64,000 nt of DNA from Ancistrus triradiatus (GCA_025084515.1 JAJAGP010000097.1:338846-402845); one strand, 5' to 3'; numbered from the stretch's first letter, positions 35,940-48,956 are shown. Notes: generated from the sequence alone by a model not told the origin. Program-made: numbers and translations.

Positions 35940-38029
35940 GTTTCTCTTACACGCTTAACAAGATAATAATCTCATTCATTCTGTTAGTGGTTATTATGTT
36001 TTACTCATTAGTGTAGACCCATGGTGCCCTAATTAGCAGCTTATGAGTAACACAGTCACCTAAATATACAGTGAGTGAATATTCTGTTCATTACTGCAGC
36101 TAGCTAGCTTCAGTCCGAAAACAACATTGGTATAGATTGGAGAAGATTCCACTATTATCTAAACGGAATGTTTTCTATACAAAACAGCCACATCTGAATA
36201 TACATAAGGTTATTAATGGAAATGAAAAAATATTGTTAATTTATTTCCAAAGTTTTGTGTCACTGCTTTTTTTGAATGTTTTGCTTTTTAGCACCTAACA
36301 GGTAACATATGGCTGATGAATGTGATACTGCTGTAGCAGCTGTGATATCTCTCAAGTTACAGACCACAAGGCGGCTTGGGGACCATAAGCTACCGCTCAT
36401 ACTGCTTTTATAACAAGACACAGTCCTGCTGATAATGAAGGTAAATTCACTCTGTTTGTCAGATTAAAAAGGAAACAAAGAAAAAATTCACATCAAATGC
36501 TCTTCACCTCTGATCTCAGTGTTTTTATGTCCTGTGTGATGTTCTATAAAGGTGTGTGAAATCACAAATTTTCTGGCTATTGCTATTAAATGATAAACAT
36601 CAATCTCATTCCCTGACATTCATACATCTGCTATTTCTGACCTCCCACTCTGCCTGTGTGGAGTTTGCATGTCCTTGCCATGTCTGTGTGGGTTTGCTCT
36701 GGGTGCTCCGGTTTCCTCCCACAGTCCAAAGTCATGCATTAGGTTACCTGATTATGCTAAACTGGCCTGGTGAATATGATGCTAACTAAGACAATTCCCA
36801 ATTCCCAAAAGCAACGTTTTTTACCTGTAATTTTAGTCCTGGCAGCAACATGCAGTGCTTCTCTGGCATCCCTGGGATTTGAACTCACAACATTTCACTC
36901 ACCAGCACTAAATCCTCTTGGCTAGCACTCTCGTGTTATAATGTTTGCAACCTGACTGACAGACGTAAATGTCACATTTCTTGCAACTGCAAATTTGTAA
37001 GAATTTACTTGAGGCAAGAGGTTTTGCCTTTCTTAACACTTTATTTGTGCGCAATTCAACTAAATTGCTTTCAGTTGTTGGGATTTTCACGAGTTTTATG
37101 TGAGATTGGTTTACTCACACACTTCATTGGTTTGACTGATTTGTTTTGTTTGGTAGTGCGGCAAAGCACAGCTTCAGCAGTTTTGAAAAGAGCACACTGC
37201 TCCAATACTCAGCTTAAATAATTAAAGAAAAAACAGTGTACTGTGAGCACAAGGTAAAGCTATCTGTACAGCATTTATTTTGCACATCTACTTGTATTAA
37301 TGGATAAGAGTATGCTCATTCTTGAGTGAGTTCGTGAACTAGAATGCATCTTGTCTGCAATTCATATGATTGTTGGATGAAATAGTTGCCAGTATCTAAA
37401 ATGTGTTGTCTTTCCTTTCTATTTTGGCTGAAAGCCTATCGCAGAAATCAATTAGTATTACTGATCAGTTTTAGGTCACATCAATGTCTACATTACATTG
37501 ACCAGGTATTACCATAGTCACATAGTAGTTTAGATATTTTGCACAGTGTTTTATTTTAAACAATAATTTGATTAATTAAAATACAATATGAAAACATTTA
37601 ATACAGCACTGTACTGTACAATACAGTATTTCCTGTCTTGGTGTCTATTATAAAACTTGAATAATTTACTGAAGACAAAAACAAAAGAGAAAGTAAAACT
37701 TTCTGCCTTTCAAGGCAATTCTCGAGGGTTTTCTCGTACTCGTTTTCTGTCATTCAGATGTGAATTAGATGTATATAAGACAGATTTCCTATTAAAATTC
37801 TTAAGACTGTTGCCATTACAGTGAACAGATGTTGATCAGAGGGATGTTAAACAGCACACACTTGTACTTGATTTATAATACCAACCCACCAAATACCAGT
37901 ACAAACAGTGACAAAATAACATAGAAGGCATTTTTCGGATGGGATATTATTTGGTAAGGAACATATTAAATCATAACTGATTAGAGATCACTCTGTAGCA
38001 GTTAAAATGCTCTTTTTCGTTGATTTGCA
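35940..38029. other. Intergenic with one SINE body fragment
   Basis: A plus-strand SINE-2 body fragment lies at about 36655-36790 (gctccggtttcctcccacag then tccaaagtcatgcatt). No gene or other repeat was recognised. Confidence 0.45.
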
Positions 38030-38345
38030 TCTATACACTGTGGGGACCAAAGGTCTGAGACCACTACTGAAAAGGAATGTTTGGGTCTTTGTTAAGAAGA
38101 ATAAAACACACCTCAAAGCTTTGCAACTACCTGAAGAGCAAACAAGTTCAAGGAATGCTGACTGTCATGGACTTTCCTCCACAGTCACCTGATATAAAGT
38201 CAAGAATTCAGTAACACAAGATGTGCTTTGGAATCTTGTGAAATCATTCTGGGATAACATGGTTCACCAGATTATGCACACTGAGTGCACACTGTCATTA
38301 CAGCAAAGGGGGAACATACCAAATACTAAGAAATTCTGATATCAT
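38030..38345 (+). mobile_element. Tc1-like fragment F10
   Basis: The start cactgtggggaccaaaggtc then tgagaccac resembles a Tc1-type end, and ggactttcctccacagtcac then ctgatataaag near 38170 resembles the WPPQSPDIK block of Tc1 transposases. No sister copy is in the window, so the assignment is tentative. Confidence 0.5.
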
Positions 38346-40443
38346 ACAAAGATTTTTTCATTTTCACTCAAATTTTTCACTCAAAAACATTTAATTTAAT
38401 CTGTATGTAGACCTGAACGAAACTACGGAAAAAAAGGTTTCTGTAAAATCCTGTTTTGACTTCTTCCAGCAGATGGCGCTGCACACTTTCAAATATCTTT
38501 CGTTAAAAAGCCCGGGTTGATCTCTATACAAGTCATGTTTAGATATTAGGGACCTGTGACTGCATCAGCACAAGTTCAGTGTATTAATTATTCAAGGATG
38601 GCAGAAAGGCCTGCATGGAAAGGTTGATAAATGTAACTCTATTTGGTATTATGGACTTAGTGTTCCCCATTTGCTATAAAATAATTAAGTGTTTTGTTGA
38701 GGTTATGTACTTTGGATTATAATTAATTGCATTATGATGCAAATATGCCCTTCAATTCTGCTGTCTTGCCAATTACGCAACTTGCCATATATCATGTGCA
38801 CTGGCTTTTAGTCGTGTACTCAGTGATGGGAACAAGATTAAAAAACAGATCTGATACAAACTCGTTTAGACTTAATCCCATAGGGAAAAACCCTGACTGT
38901 GTGCTTAGGCACTAGTTGGGATGTTGACAGGAGTGTCATACATGACTGGTTTTCAAAACTCTAAATGTTACACAGATTTCTTGCAGATCTGAAAGCCTTT
39001 GTAGCATCTACTCCTGCTTTTCCCAGAGTGATTATGAGAGATATTGCTGTTTGCCACGCACTGTTCATCTTTTCCATGTCAGAAGAGCTATTGTATAAAA
39101 ACCTCTCTAGTAAATTCAGAGCGAAGTCTCTGTAGTGAGATGACTAATAAAAGGTGTCAAATGCATGAGGCGGTTCAGTACTCTATGTGTATAGAGTTTA
39201 GATCAGATGTATTCAACATGGTCCACCGGCATACTCAGTCAGCCCACGCAGTGAGTCTGTTTCAGATTCCAGCACTATTAATCACTGTACAGCTGTGTAA
39301 TGTAATGTACCGGTGGGGTAACAGAACAGAATTTTGACGGGTGGGTGGACTTCAAGCGCTGAGTTGAACAATCCTATTATGAATAATCAGGTTGTGCATG
39401 ATATATGCACAACTAATGGTGCACACTAAAATCGCATTTTCTGGGCATGTCACCTGCTTCACATGCAGCTAATGTTTTGTTTTCGGTCATGTTTGACTGC
39501 TGGGCTAATCAAAGGTTATGTAAATAGCCATTTTCTCCATTGCACTCTCTTGTGTTGCCTGTTCATGCAGTGACTTGAATGTTAATCTGAATTACCTCTC
39601 TAGTTTCCTTCAACCTTATGAAGGGGGTTGCTGTAATGTGTGGTTGTACTACACAAGTGCCAATTATTGTATCAAGGGCTAACTCAGAGAAACATCACCC
39701 ATGTTATCCATGCTACCCTTCTCTTTTGTCAGAACCGCTGAGCCATGTGCACAGGGTACGTCGCTAAATGTACTAATATATCCTGATCCTGCCATTTTCA
39801 CACTGAAGATGTTTGAAAGGGGAAACTAGAGCTGTCGATGTTACGGGAAATCAGTGCCTATGAATGCCTGTCTTAATTGCTGGAATTATATGCCATTTGA
39901 GAGAAGGATCAGCTAGATCTAGCAGAGTTTACTTTTTAGCCCACACCGGCTAAAATCCGACTGCACGTGACACCTGATCCTGCTGTGGCTCTCTCAATGC
40001 AGAAAATAGTCTCAGGTTTGAGCTGATTCATATCTTACAGTGCCTCTTACAGTGGAATGCATGATACGTATTGATTCAGACTGAGATCATAACCGTGAGC
40101 CCAAGCTGATATCCATAAAGGATGCTTTTACACATAACCATTTGACCTCTTTGTTGAAACCTGAAATCCAGAAATGAAATTCAGCGGAAACTTGGACAAA
40201 ATTCATTATGTATTATGCTTCCCAAGAATTGAGGAAATTTGGATAATCGAAAATATTTGAACATCACAAAAGACATGCAGCTATATTGTCAAACAGCATA
40301 TCCTAGGCACATTTTCCAGGCTACAGGCAGTAGAGAGAGAAGTTTAAACACACATCAGATGAATATTGGTGTGTAATAGAGGTGTAACGATGCTCTCTGC
40401 TCACGATTTGATTCACGATTTGATTTCCTCAAGATTATTGATT
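38346..40443. other. Intergenic, unique, nothing recognised
   Basis: The frame at 39044-39337 has no recognised domain. No repeat ends were identified. Confidence 0.4.
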
Positions 40444-40638
40444 TTACATTTACATTTACATTTACAGCAGACGCCCTTATCCAAAGCGACTTACAATTGG
40501 TACAATCTTACAATCCAAGCAATTGTGGGTTAAGGGTCTTGCTCAAGGACCCAACAGTGGCAGCTTGGCAGAGGTGGGATTTGAACCCTGGACCTTCTAA
40601 TCCATAGTCCAGTACCTTAACCACTAGGCCACCACAGT
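40444..40638 (-). mobile_element. SINE-1 copy, full length
   Basis: The tail hexamers (acattt)n lie at 40444-40464 and the body and head run to ccactaggccaccacag. This is the first of three copies in one kilobase. Confidence 0.88.
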
Positions 40639-40853
40639 CCAGTAAAAAGCATTTTTTTTATTTCAACCAATGCGCATTTCTTGTATAAGTTTTTAAACAA
40701 AAAAAAACTTTAGACTCCTTAATTAAAAGAATTTTAAAAACTAGTAATATAAATAACTAAGTGCTGTCTTAAATTGATAATGAGACCCTGTTATCATGCC
40801 TGGTTTGTCAGACATTATTTTGTATCATCTGTGTGTGTGAAAACTGTGGGGCT

Positions 40854-41080
40854 GTGGTAGCCTAGTGGTTAGGTCACTCAAGGAACCAACAGTGGCAGCT
40901 TGGCAGAGGTGGGATTTGGACCCTGGACCAGAAATCCCACCTGTACCAAGCTGCCACTATTGGGTCCTTGAGCAAGACCCTTAACCCACAATTGCTTGGA
41001 TTGTAAGATAGTACCAATTGTAAGTCGCTCTGGGTAAGGGTGTCTGCTGAATGATGTAAATGTAAATGTAAATGTAAATG
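40854..41080 (+). mobile_element. SINE-1 copy with internal snap-back duplication
   Basis: The A-box head (gtggtagcctagtggttagg) is followed by an inverted copy of the body (40877-40917), a 14-nt loop and then the body in normal orientation (40932-40972), ending in GTAAAT hexamers. The B box is disrupted, so the copy should be transcriptionally dead. Confidence 0.88.
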
Positions 41081-41285
41081 AAAAGCGCTATACAACATCC
41101 CAAATCCCTTCAGTTTCCATGATCCCATGATCCCATTACCCCATAATGAGAAAGAAATGCCGTATAGGATGATTGCACCCTCTGGCGTTCTATGTACATG
41201 GTTTACATGGTGATTACATGGTGCCATTGACACGATTCACATCGTGACATTTTTGCACCGCAATGCATCATGTCACAGTGCAAAG

Positions 41286-41486
41286 TTTACATTTACATTT
41301 ACATGTACAGCATTTAGCAGACGCCCTTATCCAGAGCAACTTACAATTGATACAATCTTACAATCCAAGCAATTGTGGGTTAAGGGCCTTGCTCAAGGAC
41401 CCAACAGTGGCAGCTTGGCAGAGGTGGGATTTGAACCCTGGACCTTTTGGTCCATAGTCCAGTACCTTAACCTCTAGGCTGCCACA
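41286..41486 (-). mobile_element. SINE-1 copy, full length
   Basis: Closely similar to the copy at 40444 in the same orientation, with the tail on the left and the A-box head at the right edge. Frames across it at 41244-41477 are not genes. Confidence 0.88.
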
Positions 41487-42954
41487 AAGTTGCACCCCTA
41501 GTGTGAGTTTAAGTTGTTATTGAATTTTCTTGAGAAGGGCAATGGTGGTGGTGATGTAGTCTGGAACCCATTCCCAAAAACACAGTGTTCTGGCATAAGT
41601 GTGCCCTGGAAGGGGCACCAGTCCATTGCAGGGCTGGCAGGGGACGCCGTTGTGCAGAGATCGTCCTGTATTATGCCCGACCTGGCTGAAAGGCACCGCT
41701 GGGACTCAAATCCATATCATCACAGTGGTGGGCTTGCAAATTCCTGCTGTGCCCCCTGACCGACACACACATTTAGCTGTCAATTAATAGGACTCAACTA
41801 CTTTGTACGCGGTCCCAGTGAGTACTGCTGAATGCATTTGGTGTCATTAAATAGTCTCTGTCTTCTGCTCTCTTTTTTATTCACTCAGTCATGCTCTTTA
41901 TGTGGCAACCCATAATATTTCAGGATTTAAGATCAAGAGTAATTCCGGGTATGCTAATAAGAAACTCCTGCAAAATTACCTGACATTCACAAGTGTGCTG
42001 CAGGTATAATATGAAATATTGATGCAAACATAAATGAATGAATGCTTAACCCTTAGAGGTCTGGTCTGTTTGGGGAAGTTTTGAATGCTTTTGATTTTGC
42101 CTTTATATAAAGCCTTTAAAATATTTACCGTGCAAGGGCCTGGTGTAGTGTTTTTTTCAACACAACTTTTCCAGTGTGACTTGTTAATTCTTTTATCACT
42201 TCAACACACTATATCAACACGCTGGATCCAAAAACAGACGAAACAGAAAATTATATTGGAAAAATGTGCATTTTTAAAAACTCAAATCCACAAGCACACA
42301 CGACAAAGCTTTTCGACGGCTTAAGTTAATGCTCTCAAAATCTCCTGTCTTCGCTTCTTACATGCGTTCTTACATGTTCATTATCTTTGCATGTTGCATG
42401 CGGCGTGTGCTCTCCATTTATTTCCTAAATCTCTGTAGTCTTTTTAACCCACTCTGCAATGCTTAGCTTATTCAGCCTGTACACCCAAATCTGAAGAGGC
42501 TTTTATTTTCTGTAACAATACACTCACTCACTGTCCATATCTGCTTAATATAATTTAAAGTCATGTTGGGGCTGGGGTTTAACCAGCAGCACATGAAGCA
42601 AGGAGGGACCTCTCCTCGGCATGGCGACAGTCCATTGCTGGGCTCATGCACAGACCCACACATACTTTAGTGATGAAACTGACCAAACACTTGTCTTCAG
42701 GAGAAAACCATAGTACCCAGAATAAAAACACAGGCAAAGGGAGGACATGCAAACTCCAGACATGTAGCAGCCGGGCCAGGACCGGTATTTCGGAAGCTGT
42801 TAAGAAATATGATGCTAACCACAGCGATGTAGTAATACTGTACCCTATAATAATTCAACAACAAAAACGTCAAAGATATGCAACTGTGTGTGCAGTTTGA
42901 CAATCAATACAAACATAAGATCATTTTTATATCTTACAGCATATATGTAACTAT
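41487..42954. other. Intergenic with degraded SINE pieces
   Basis: SINE-like 3' material lies at about 41580-41760 (ggggcaccagtccattgcag) and a minus-strand SINE-2 body at about 42600-42775 (ggacatgcaaactccaga). The rest is unassigned. Confidence 0.45.
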
Positions 42955-43755
42955 ACACTCACCAGCCACTTCATTAGGTACACCTGCTCAACTGTCCCTT
43001 AATACAAATATCAAATCAGCCAATCTCATAGCAGAAACTCAATACCTATAAAAACACTACATACCTCCCAGGAAAAATGTACTGTGAAATTTGACAGTAG
43101 AACCATGAAGTGGCCAAACTACCACCAAAATTCATAGTAGAACTGTGAAATAATTCATGGTCAGTTCATAGTCCACCAAGTTTACAGTTGTACTATGAAA
43201 TTTGACAGTAGAACCATGAAGTGGCCAAATTACCATCAAAAATTCATAGTAGAACTGAGAACTTCATGGTCAAACTGTGAAAGTTCACATTAAAACTGTC
43301 AAGCAGTTCACAGTTTTACTACGAAAACTCAGTACATTTTTCCCTGGGCTGCTGAAGTTCAAACCAAGCATCAGAATATGGAAGAAAGGTGACTGAAGTG
43401 ACTTTGAACGTGGCATGGTTGTTGGTACCATTAATACAAAATAAGCATTGTTTAAACACCACAATCTATCTGAGTATTGCTGCTGACCACGTCCATCCCT
43501 TTATGACTGCAGTGTACCATCTTCTGCATGCCATGTCACAAAGCTCAAATCATCTTAAACTGGTTTATTGAACATGACACTGTCCTCAAATGGCCTCCAC
43601 AGTGCGATGCTATCATGTCAGTATGGACCAAAGTCTCTGAGGAACATTGCCAGCACCTTGTTGTATCGATGCAAAGCAGAATTAAGGCAGTTCTGAAGGC
43701 AAAAGGGCTCAACCAAGTACTAGCAGGTGTACCTAATAAAATGGCCTGTTCGTGT
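42955..43755 (+). mobile_element. Tc1-like transposon F1 split by MITE M2
   Basis: The left end tacactcaccagccacttc is well kept and the right end is gtgtacctaataaaatggcc. Most of the transposase is deleted: a stub (aagaaaggtgactgaagtga) near 43382 jumps to the catalytic segment near 43425. MITE M2 occupies 43067-43348. Confidence 0.88.
43067..43348. mobile_element. MITE M2, copy 2, with 111-bp internal tandem repeat
   Basis: Ends cccaggaaaaatgtactg and cagtacatttttccctggg. The unit beginning gtactgtgaaatttgacag at 43079 recurs at 43190 (111-bp period). The right 160 bp match the reverse complement of copy 1. Both flanks are CT, and removing the element with one CT restores the F1 sequence acctgctgaag seen at 2608 and 54750. 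Confidence 0.88.
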
Positions 43756-44986
43756 ATCTGTGTTTCTACATTCTCTATCAACATCAAACAAAAACACACT
43801 GATATATTAAAATATATATATATATATCATCAGCCTCGTTGCAATGTCTAGTATACTTGAAATTAATTTTGTCACTTCACTTTGAATGATGATTCTTAAG
43901 GCTGTAGTACTCGAATCCGGAGTCGAAACGTTTTTCAGTCTCGGACTTGTTAGCATTTGCACTTGGACCTGTCTCAATCGCAGGCATTCATCTCCGGAGA
44001 TTCCCTTTTGTTCTGTGCTGCATTTTATCTATTAATTCTGTGTTTGTTTGTTTATTATAAAGACGGGGTCGTTTGCCTTTACGATTGCTCCATCTTTGGT
44101 TGAGTCTCAAACCACATTATAGTGTATTAATTAGTGTGACACACTGACGCGCTAATGTCACACTGTGTAGTACGAGTGTGCGATTTGAGACACAGCCAAG
44201 GGCGCAGACTTCAGGGAGAGGCTTTAATCCAAAACTGTTTTATTCCTAATAGATAAAAAATGTATAAAGGCCATTTTTAATATGGCTTAAATAATATAAA
44301 ATGCTAATTTGGCTGAAACTGATATGGAGAGTCAAGTCATGGGCAAAGTGACAGTGTGCATCTGAATAACACAGCGTCGTCCATCATCAAGAGAGGGTGT
44401 TTAACTACGCACCATGGATTTATTAGATTTCCTAGAATTAAGCTTATCCAAATCTTCAAAATACAAATGAAACAACAACCAAATAGACTGTACATAATCT
44501 GAACATTTGAACAGATAAAGAAAGAATGAAGAAGAAATGCTCTAAATACACCGTTTAAGCACTTGATTAGATCAGTGGTTCTTAACAGAGTTTACCTCAG
44601 GACTGACCTTTATTTAGAAAAAGGAACAGTGCAGTAACAGGTTGTGACTTCATTCTAAGGCATGAAAGAAATAAAACTGCAACCAGCACTAAAAACTCAT
44701 TCAGACATTCAGGATTATAACTTGACCTTCAAAACTCTGCCTTCCTAAGTTTTTCTACCGATTAGTAATGTTCTTATTTATATACTAAGATGATGCTGAG
44801 GGAATTATTACTATTATGATGATGATGATTATTATTATTACTATTATTATTAATATTATTGCTGTAGTTCTTGTTGTTGATGATGTTATATATGTATGCT
44901 AAGTTAATAGCTATGCAATAATAACAATATATCTGCAGCGTTTTTCAGTTTTTGAAACGAAATGCTCAAAAAAAGTTACGTGTTAC
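43756..44986. other. Intergenic with an imperfect trinucleotide repeat
   Basis: An ATT/GAT imperfect microsatellite lies at 44805-44862. The segment at about 43900-44000 (gtactcgaatccggagtcga) resembles the end of a dispersed fish repeat. No gene was seen. Confidence 0.4.
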
Positions 44987-45343
44987 GATTAAGCAAATCT
45001 TATTATTCTTTCCTGGCGCCTGTTCTGCCGGATGCGGGGTCCGCCCACCACTACTTGATGCGACCGAGAATACTCCAGGCGACACGTCGCTCCGTCTGTC
45101 GCCAGAGACCACACTCAAACCAGGCCAATTTAGTGTAATCAATTTAATTAACTTGCATGTCTTTGGACTGTGGGAGGAAACCAGAGTACCCTGAGTAAAC
45201 CCACATGGACACGGGGAGGACATCCAGACTCCACACAAAGGACCCAGGCCACTCTACCCTGGGATTGAACCCAGGACCTTCTTGCTGTGAAGCGGCGATG
45301 CTACCCACCGAGCCACCGTGCCGCCCGGGGGGATTAAGCAAAT
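44987..45343 (-). mobile_element. SINE-2, full length with 12-bp target duplication
   Basis: The target duplication gattaagcaaat lies at 44987-44998 and again at 45332-45343. On the minus strand the element (45331 to 44999) has a tRNA-like head (A box TGGCTCGGTGGGTAGC; B box GGTTCAATCCC), the common fish central cassette (ctctggtttcctcccacagt, then ccaaagacatgc), and a GC-rich 3' part ending in an A-rich aagaataataag. The length of about 333 bp and the exact duplication indicate a fairly young retroposition. Confidence 0.93.
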
Positions 45344-48300
45344 ATGGAACGAAAAATTGGAATTATTACCAAATTTAAATGTAGCAGCATTAGAGTAAAC
45401 TCTCTCATACATACTTGGACACTTTAGAGATGCCATCCGACCTAATGCATGTGTTTGGAATGTGAGAGGAAACCCACACAGACATTTGGATAACAGGCAA
45501 ACTCTTGGGTTTGTCTGTGACTTGTCAAAGGTGGTCTTGACTACAGCCCTTCATCTCCAATGGCCCAAATACTGAAGATCCCTCATTATCTTTGATAGAC
45601 AGATTAAGACAGACATTTGGACTGGTTGAACTGAATTGTCTCAAAAAAAATGATGAGCAATGTAACTCTCAGTCCTGCAAAGGCTCTAAAGAAATCTTCG
45701 CTCAAGTCGGTGGTGACAGGAATGATTTAATGGATCGCTGAACAAACAAGGTGACCATCTGAGCACCAGCTGACCCAGAATTGATCTATCACTTGCTCTA
45801 CAGTTGTACAGTAGACTTTCACATAACTATTTGTTTGAATGTTGCATGTAATTTTAAACTATAGAGGTTGATATAACTATTGTGAAAGTTTTGATAATCG
45901 TCAAGTGACAGTCCTCGCGGTGTGCATCACTGATGTTTGTAGAATCTCTTAGCAGGCCCAGGCAGTCTATTAAAACAAATTCAGTCTCCTATTAACAGCA
46001 GGAGGCAGAGCATCTGAGCTCATCAGAGTGTCGTGAACTTGCTGCATATGGACCAAAGCAGCAATTACGTTACTAACAACTGCCTGCTGATCTTACAATT
46101 GCTGTTTATAGCTTCTGAGATAGAGCTGACTGTCTGAATTGTCTTGCATAATTTTAATCAAGATTTCAGTGATTCCAAAGTAGAGGAGAAATGCAATTAT
46201 TCTGTTGTACTTACATGTTTATTGGAAGTATAGCAAATGTCACGATTTCATCCCTCAGAGAAATCTTTCAGTAACAGGGCTTCTCAGCTGGAGTCTGGCT
46301 GCTGAACTCAACGCTTATTACCAAAGCATCAGGCAGCGTATTTGTGTCAGCGAGTTGTCAATATCATCTTTATTGCTTGCCTTGACATGCAAAGTTAAGC
46401 GAGATCGTCAAATAATCAATGCTCCCGGCATGGTTCATTTTCTGCAAAATGGTAGCAGGATTCTCCAGGGATTTATCTGAAACTTTTCAAATTTAATAAC
46501 GCAGAGACTTTTACTGACGTGTGAGTTGGAAAACTCAAGTAAGCCGTGTGAAAGTTTTTCATTCACTTTAATTTTTGTTATCTATTGTATTTATTAAGGC
46601 CATAGCAGCATCGGTGGGTATATCCATGCATGATTCATAACTGTACTCATCAGACACTCACACGGGGGCAGTTTACCTAATCAATTAACCTAACCCATGA
46701 CAAATAATTTATATATTTTTTTTTCAACAGAGCTTTGTCTCATAGCAGCTTTACCAAAATCTGGGCCCAAAGTCCTAATTGAGCAAACTTGGGGTGATGG
46801 TGGAAAGGAAAACTCCCTACATTTTATAAGGAAGTAACCTTGGGAGAACCAAGACTCAAAAGGTGACCCAGCTTCCTTTTGAACACATGTCTTTGGAATG
46901 TGGGAGAGAACCGGAGTAGCCAGAGAAAACCTACATGGAAATGGGGAGAATATGCAAACACACAGGTGAAGTCCAGGGTCAGGATCAAACCAGGCATCTC
47001 TGGATCTGTGAGGAGAACCATGTGCACCACTGTGCTGTCCTCTTTCCATTCACTTATACCCAAAATCAATTTGAAATCTTCTGTTGCATTACTGATGGGT
47101 TACTGGCTGTGGTACTGTCTGTTTTATTGTCTTGATTACTCTGGCCTATTTTGTACTTTTTATCCTTTAATGCACTTTAGTGTGGTTTTGGTCCAGGCAT
47201 TCCTTTCCATATAAGTGCTCAAAGAAGGAAGGCAAAAATTAATCAAAGTGCATTTTTGAGGTGCTCACAACTCGTTCTAAGATGAAGCACAAACAAATCA
47301 TTAGTGTGCATCACTAATGTGGCTGATTAGCGGCCTTCCTTTCAGAGCTCCGTGCTGACATGTCAAGTGTGCATTTTGAAAACACTGTATCATTTTAATT
47401 AATTAAGTGCTGTTTGTGTAGTGTGGTCTTTAATTGGCCTAATATTCGTTATAACCTAACCACTATTTTCACCCTCAGCCTTCATTAATAAAGACCCTTT
47501 CAACATAACAAGCATGTGGAGTGAACTGTGGACAGGAGATGACAGAACAGGGTTAAAAATATTTGGGTTTGTATTTTTGTGTATGTAATTTAAATGTTTT
47601 TTTGTGGTCTCCTGATAATAGACCCTATCTAACGTTGGTTAGCTAAATTCATGCTTAACAACATTTTCTGTAAAATTAATTATAAACATTCATTTGATTT
47701 ATTTTCTTGTTTTAACACTGTTAAACCTGGCCAGGGTCCCAGATGGCTCTGGAGTCTGTCCTGAGAATTCACAGGACGCAGCTGAGCATGTACCTCAAAC
47801 GGGGCACCAGTCCATCAGAGTGCTAGGCAGAGGGCTGCTAATGGAACACTCAGGGATAATCCATCAACTAGCTTCCCCTCCCTCTGACACAGCCAGTCAT
47901 GCCTGTATCGAACCTGTTTCACCACTGTGATGCACTAGTCTATTAGTCCAGTGCACCACCTGAGCACCATGAATTAGATTTGATAACATGGATGAAAGTA
48001 CTGTACACTATTTGCAGATTCCATTTGGGGACTTAGAGACCTGTGTTAAACACATAATAATTTGGAGATTTAAGTTCTATTTACTGTAAAATTGTACCGT
48101 ATGTGATTAGGTTGTCTGTAGGACAGTTCTTAGACTGAAGAGTTGTAAAACTAGTGTGGTCACCCTTTGCCATCAAAAGTTTCAACTTCCTTTGTTTCCT
48201 TGTATTGTACATTGAGTTTTAGTAGCCTTCTTTAGATATACAATTGTGCTGAGGGTTGTTAAGGACCTTGCTTAATGGTCCAACAGTGGCAGCTTGGCAG

Positions 48301-48955
48301 AACCAGACTAGAACCAGAATTCAAACTAAAAACCTTTCAATTAATAGTGTGGTGCGCTGCACGCTGGACAGGCACCAGACCCCCATGACCCTGACCAGGA
48401 CAGACGGGGTTAAAACAGGAAATAACAACTAAGTATAAAATCACAATAAATCCAGTTTCCTTAGATCAAACAAAGGAAAACAGCCCCAGACCATTATTCC
48501 TCCTCCAAAAAGGTGGCAGTATAAAAAATAGCAAAAATTTGCATATAATGTGTTTTGGACACTGATGTGCTGGTCAATCAGTATTACCAGCATGACCAGC
48601 AAGACCATGTAAGTTCATCAGCAAAACGAGCACCAGCCCAGCACTTGCCAGCTAGGCCACCATGGGGAACGGTGGTGGCTTAATGGTTAAGGTACTGGAC
48701 TATATTGGACTAAGGTAATGACTACAGGTGTGTGATGACTACATTTTCTTTGGGTACAGGCATTATTAAATTAGACCTATTATCATTGTGTTGATAGTTT
48801 ACTTTTTTTGGATAGCTTAGTTTGGATAGGTGTTGAACTTTCATGTTAATATGGATTGCTGCATGAGTAACGAATTATAAGAGCATTATCTAGAGCATCA
48901 AAACACAGGTCTATGGTATGAAACATCATAATTAATCTAAGGTTATTGCCAGACT
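45344..48955. other. Intergenic with scattered SINE and LINE fragments
   Basis: Fragments: SINE body at 45430-45490(-), LINE-type tail at 46725-46875(-) (ggaaggaaaactccctacat-like), SINE body at 46885-47010(-), SINE tail at 47730-47960, SINE-1 body at 48255-48302(-) and head at 48670-48700(+). About 46230-46460 and 47280-47420 are unique and look like possible conserved elements. No gene was found. Confidence 0.45.
46230..46460. promoter_or_regulatory. Candidate conserved noncoding element
   Basis: Unique, balanced sequence with motif-like cores (gtcaaataatcaatgc near 46408, TTGTCAATATCATC). A 91-aa frame crosses it but has no recognisable domain. Assigned by appearance only. Confidence 0.22.
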
Positions 48956-48956
48956 T

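Noticed and set aside
41244..41477. 77-codon frame with a protein-like look
   Set aside because: The frame crosses a SINE-1 copy; the same peptide pieces recur at 13739-13939 for the same reason.
45061..45100. GC-rich patch as a second CpG island
   Set aside because: It is the 3' part of a SINE-2 insertion bounded by target duplications.
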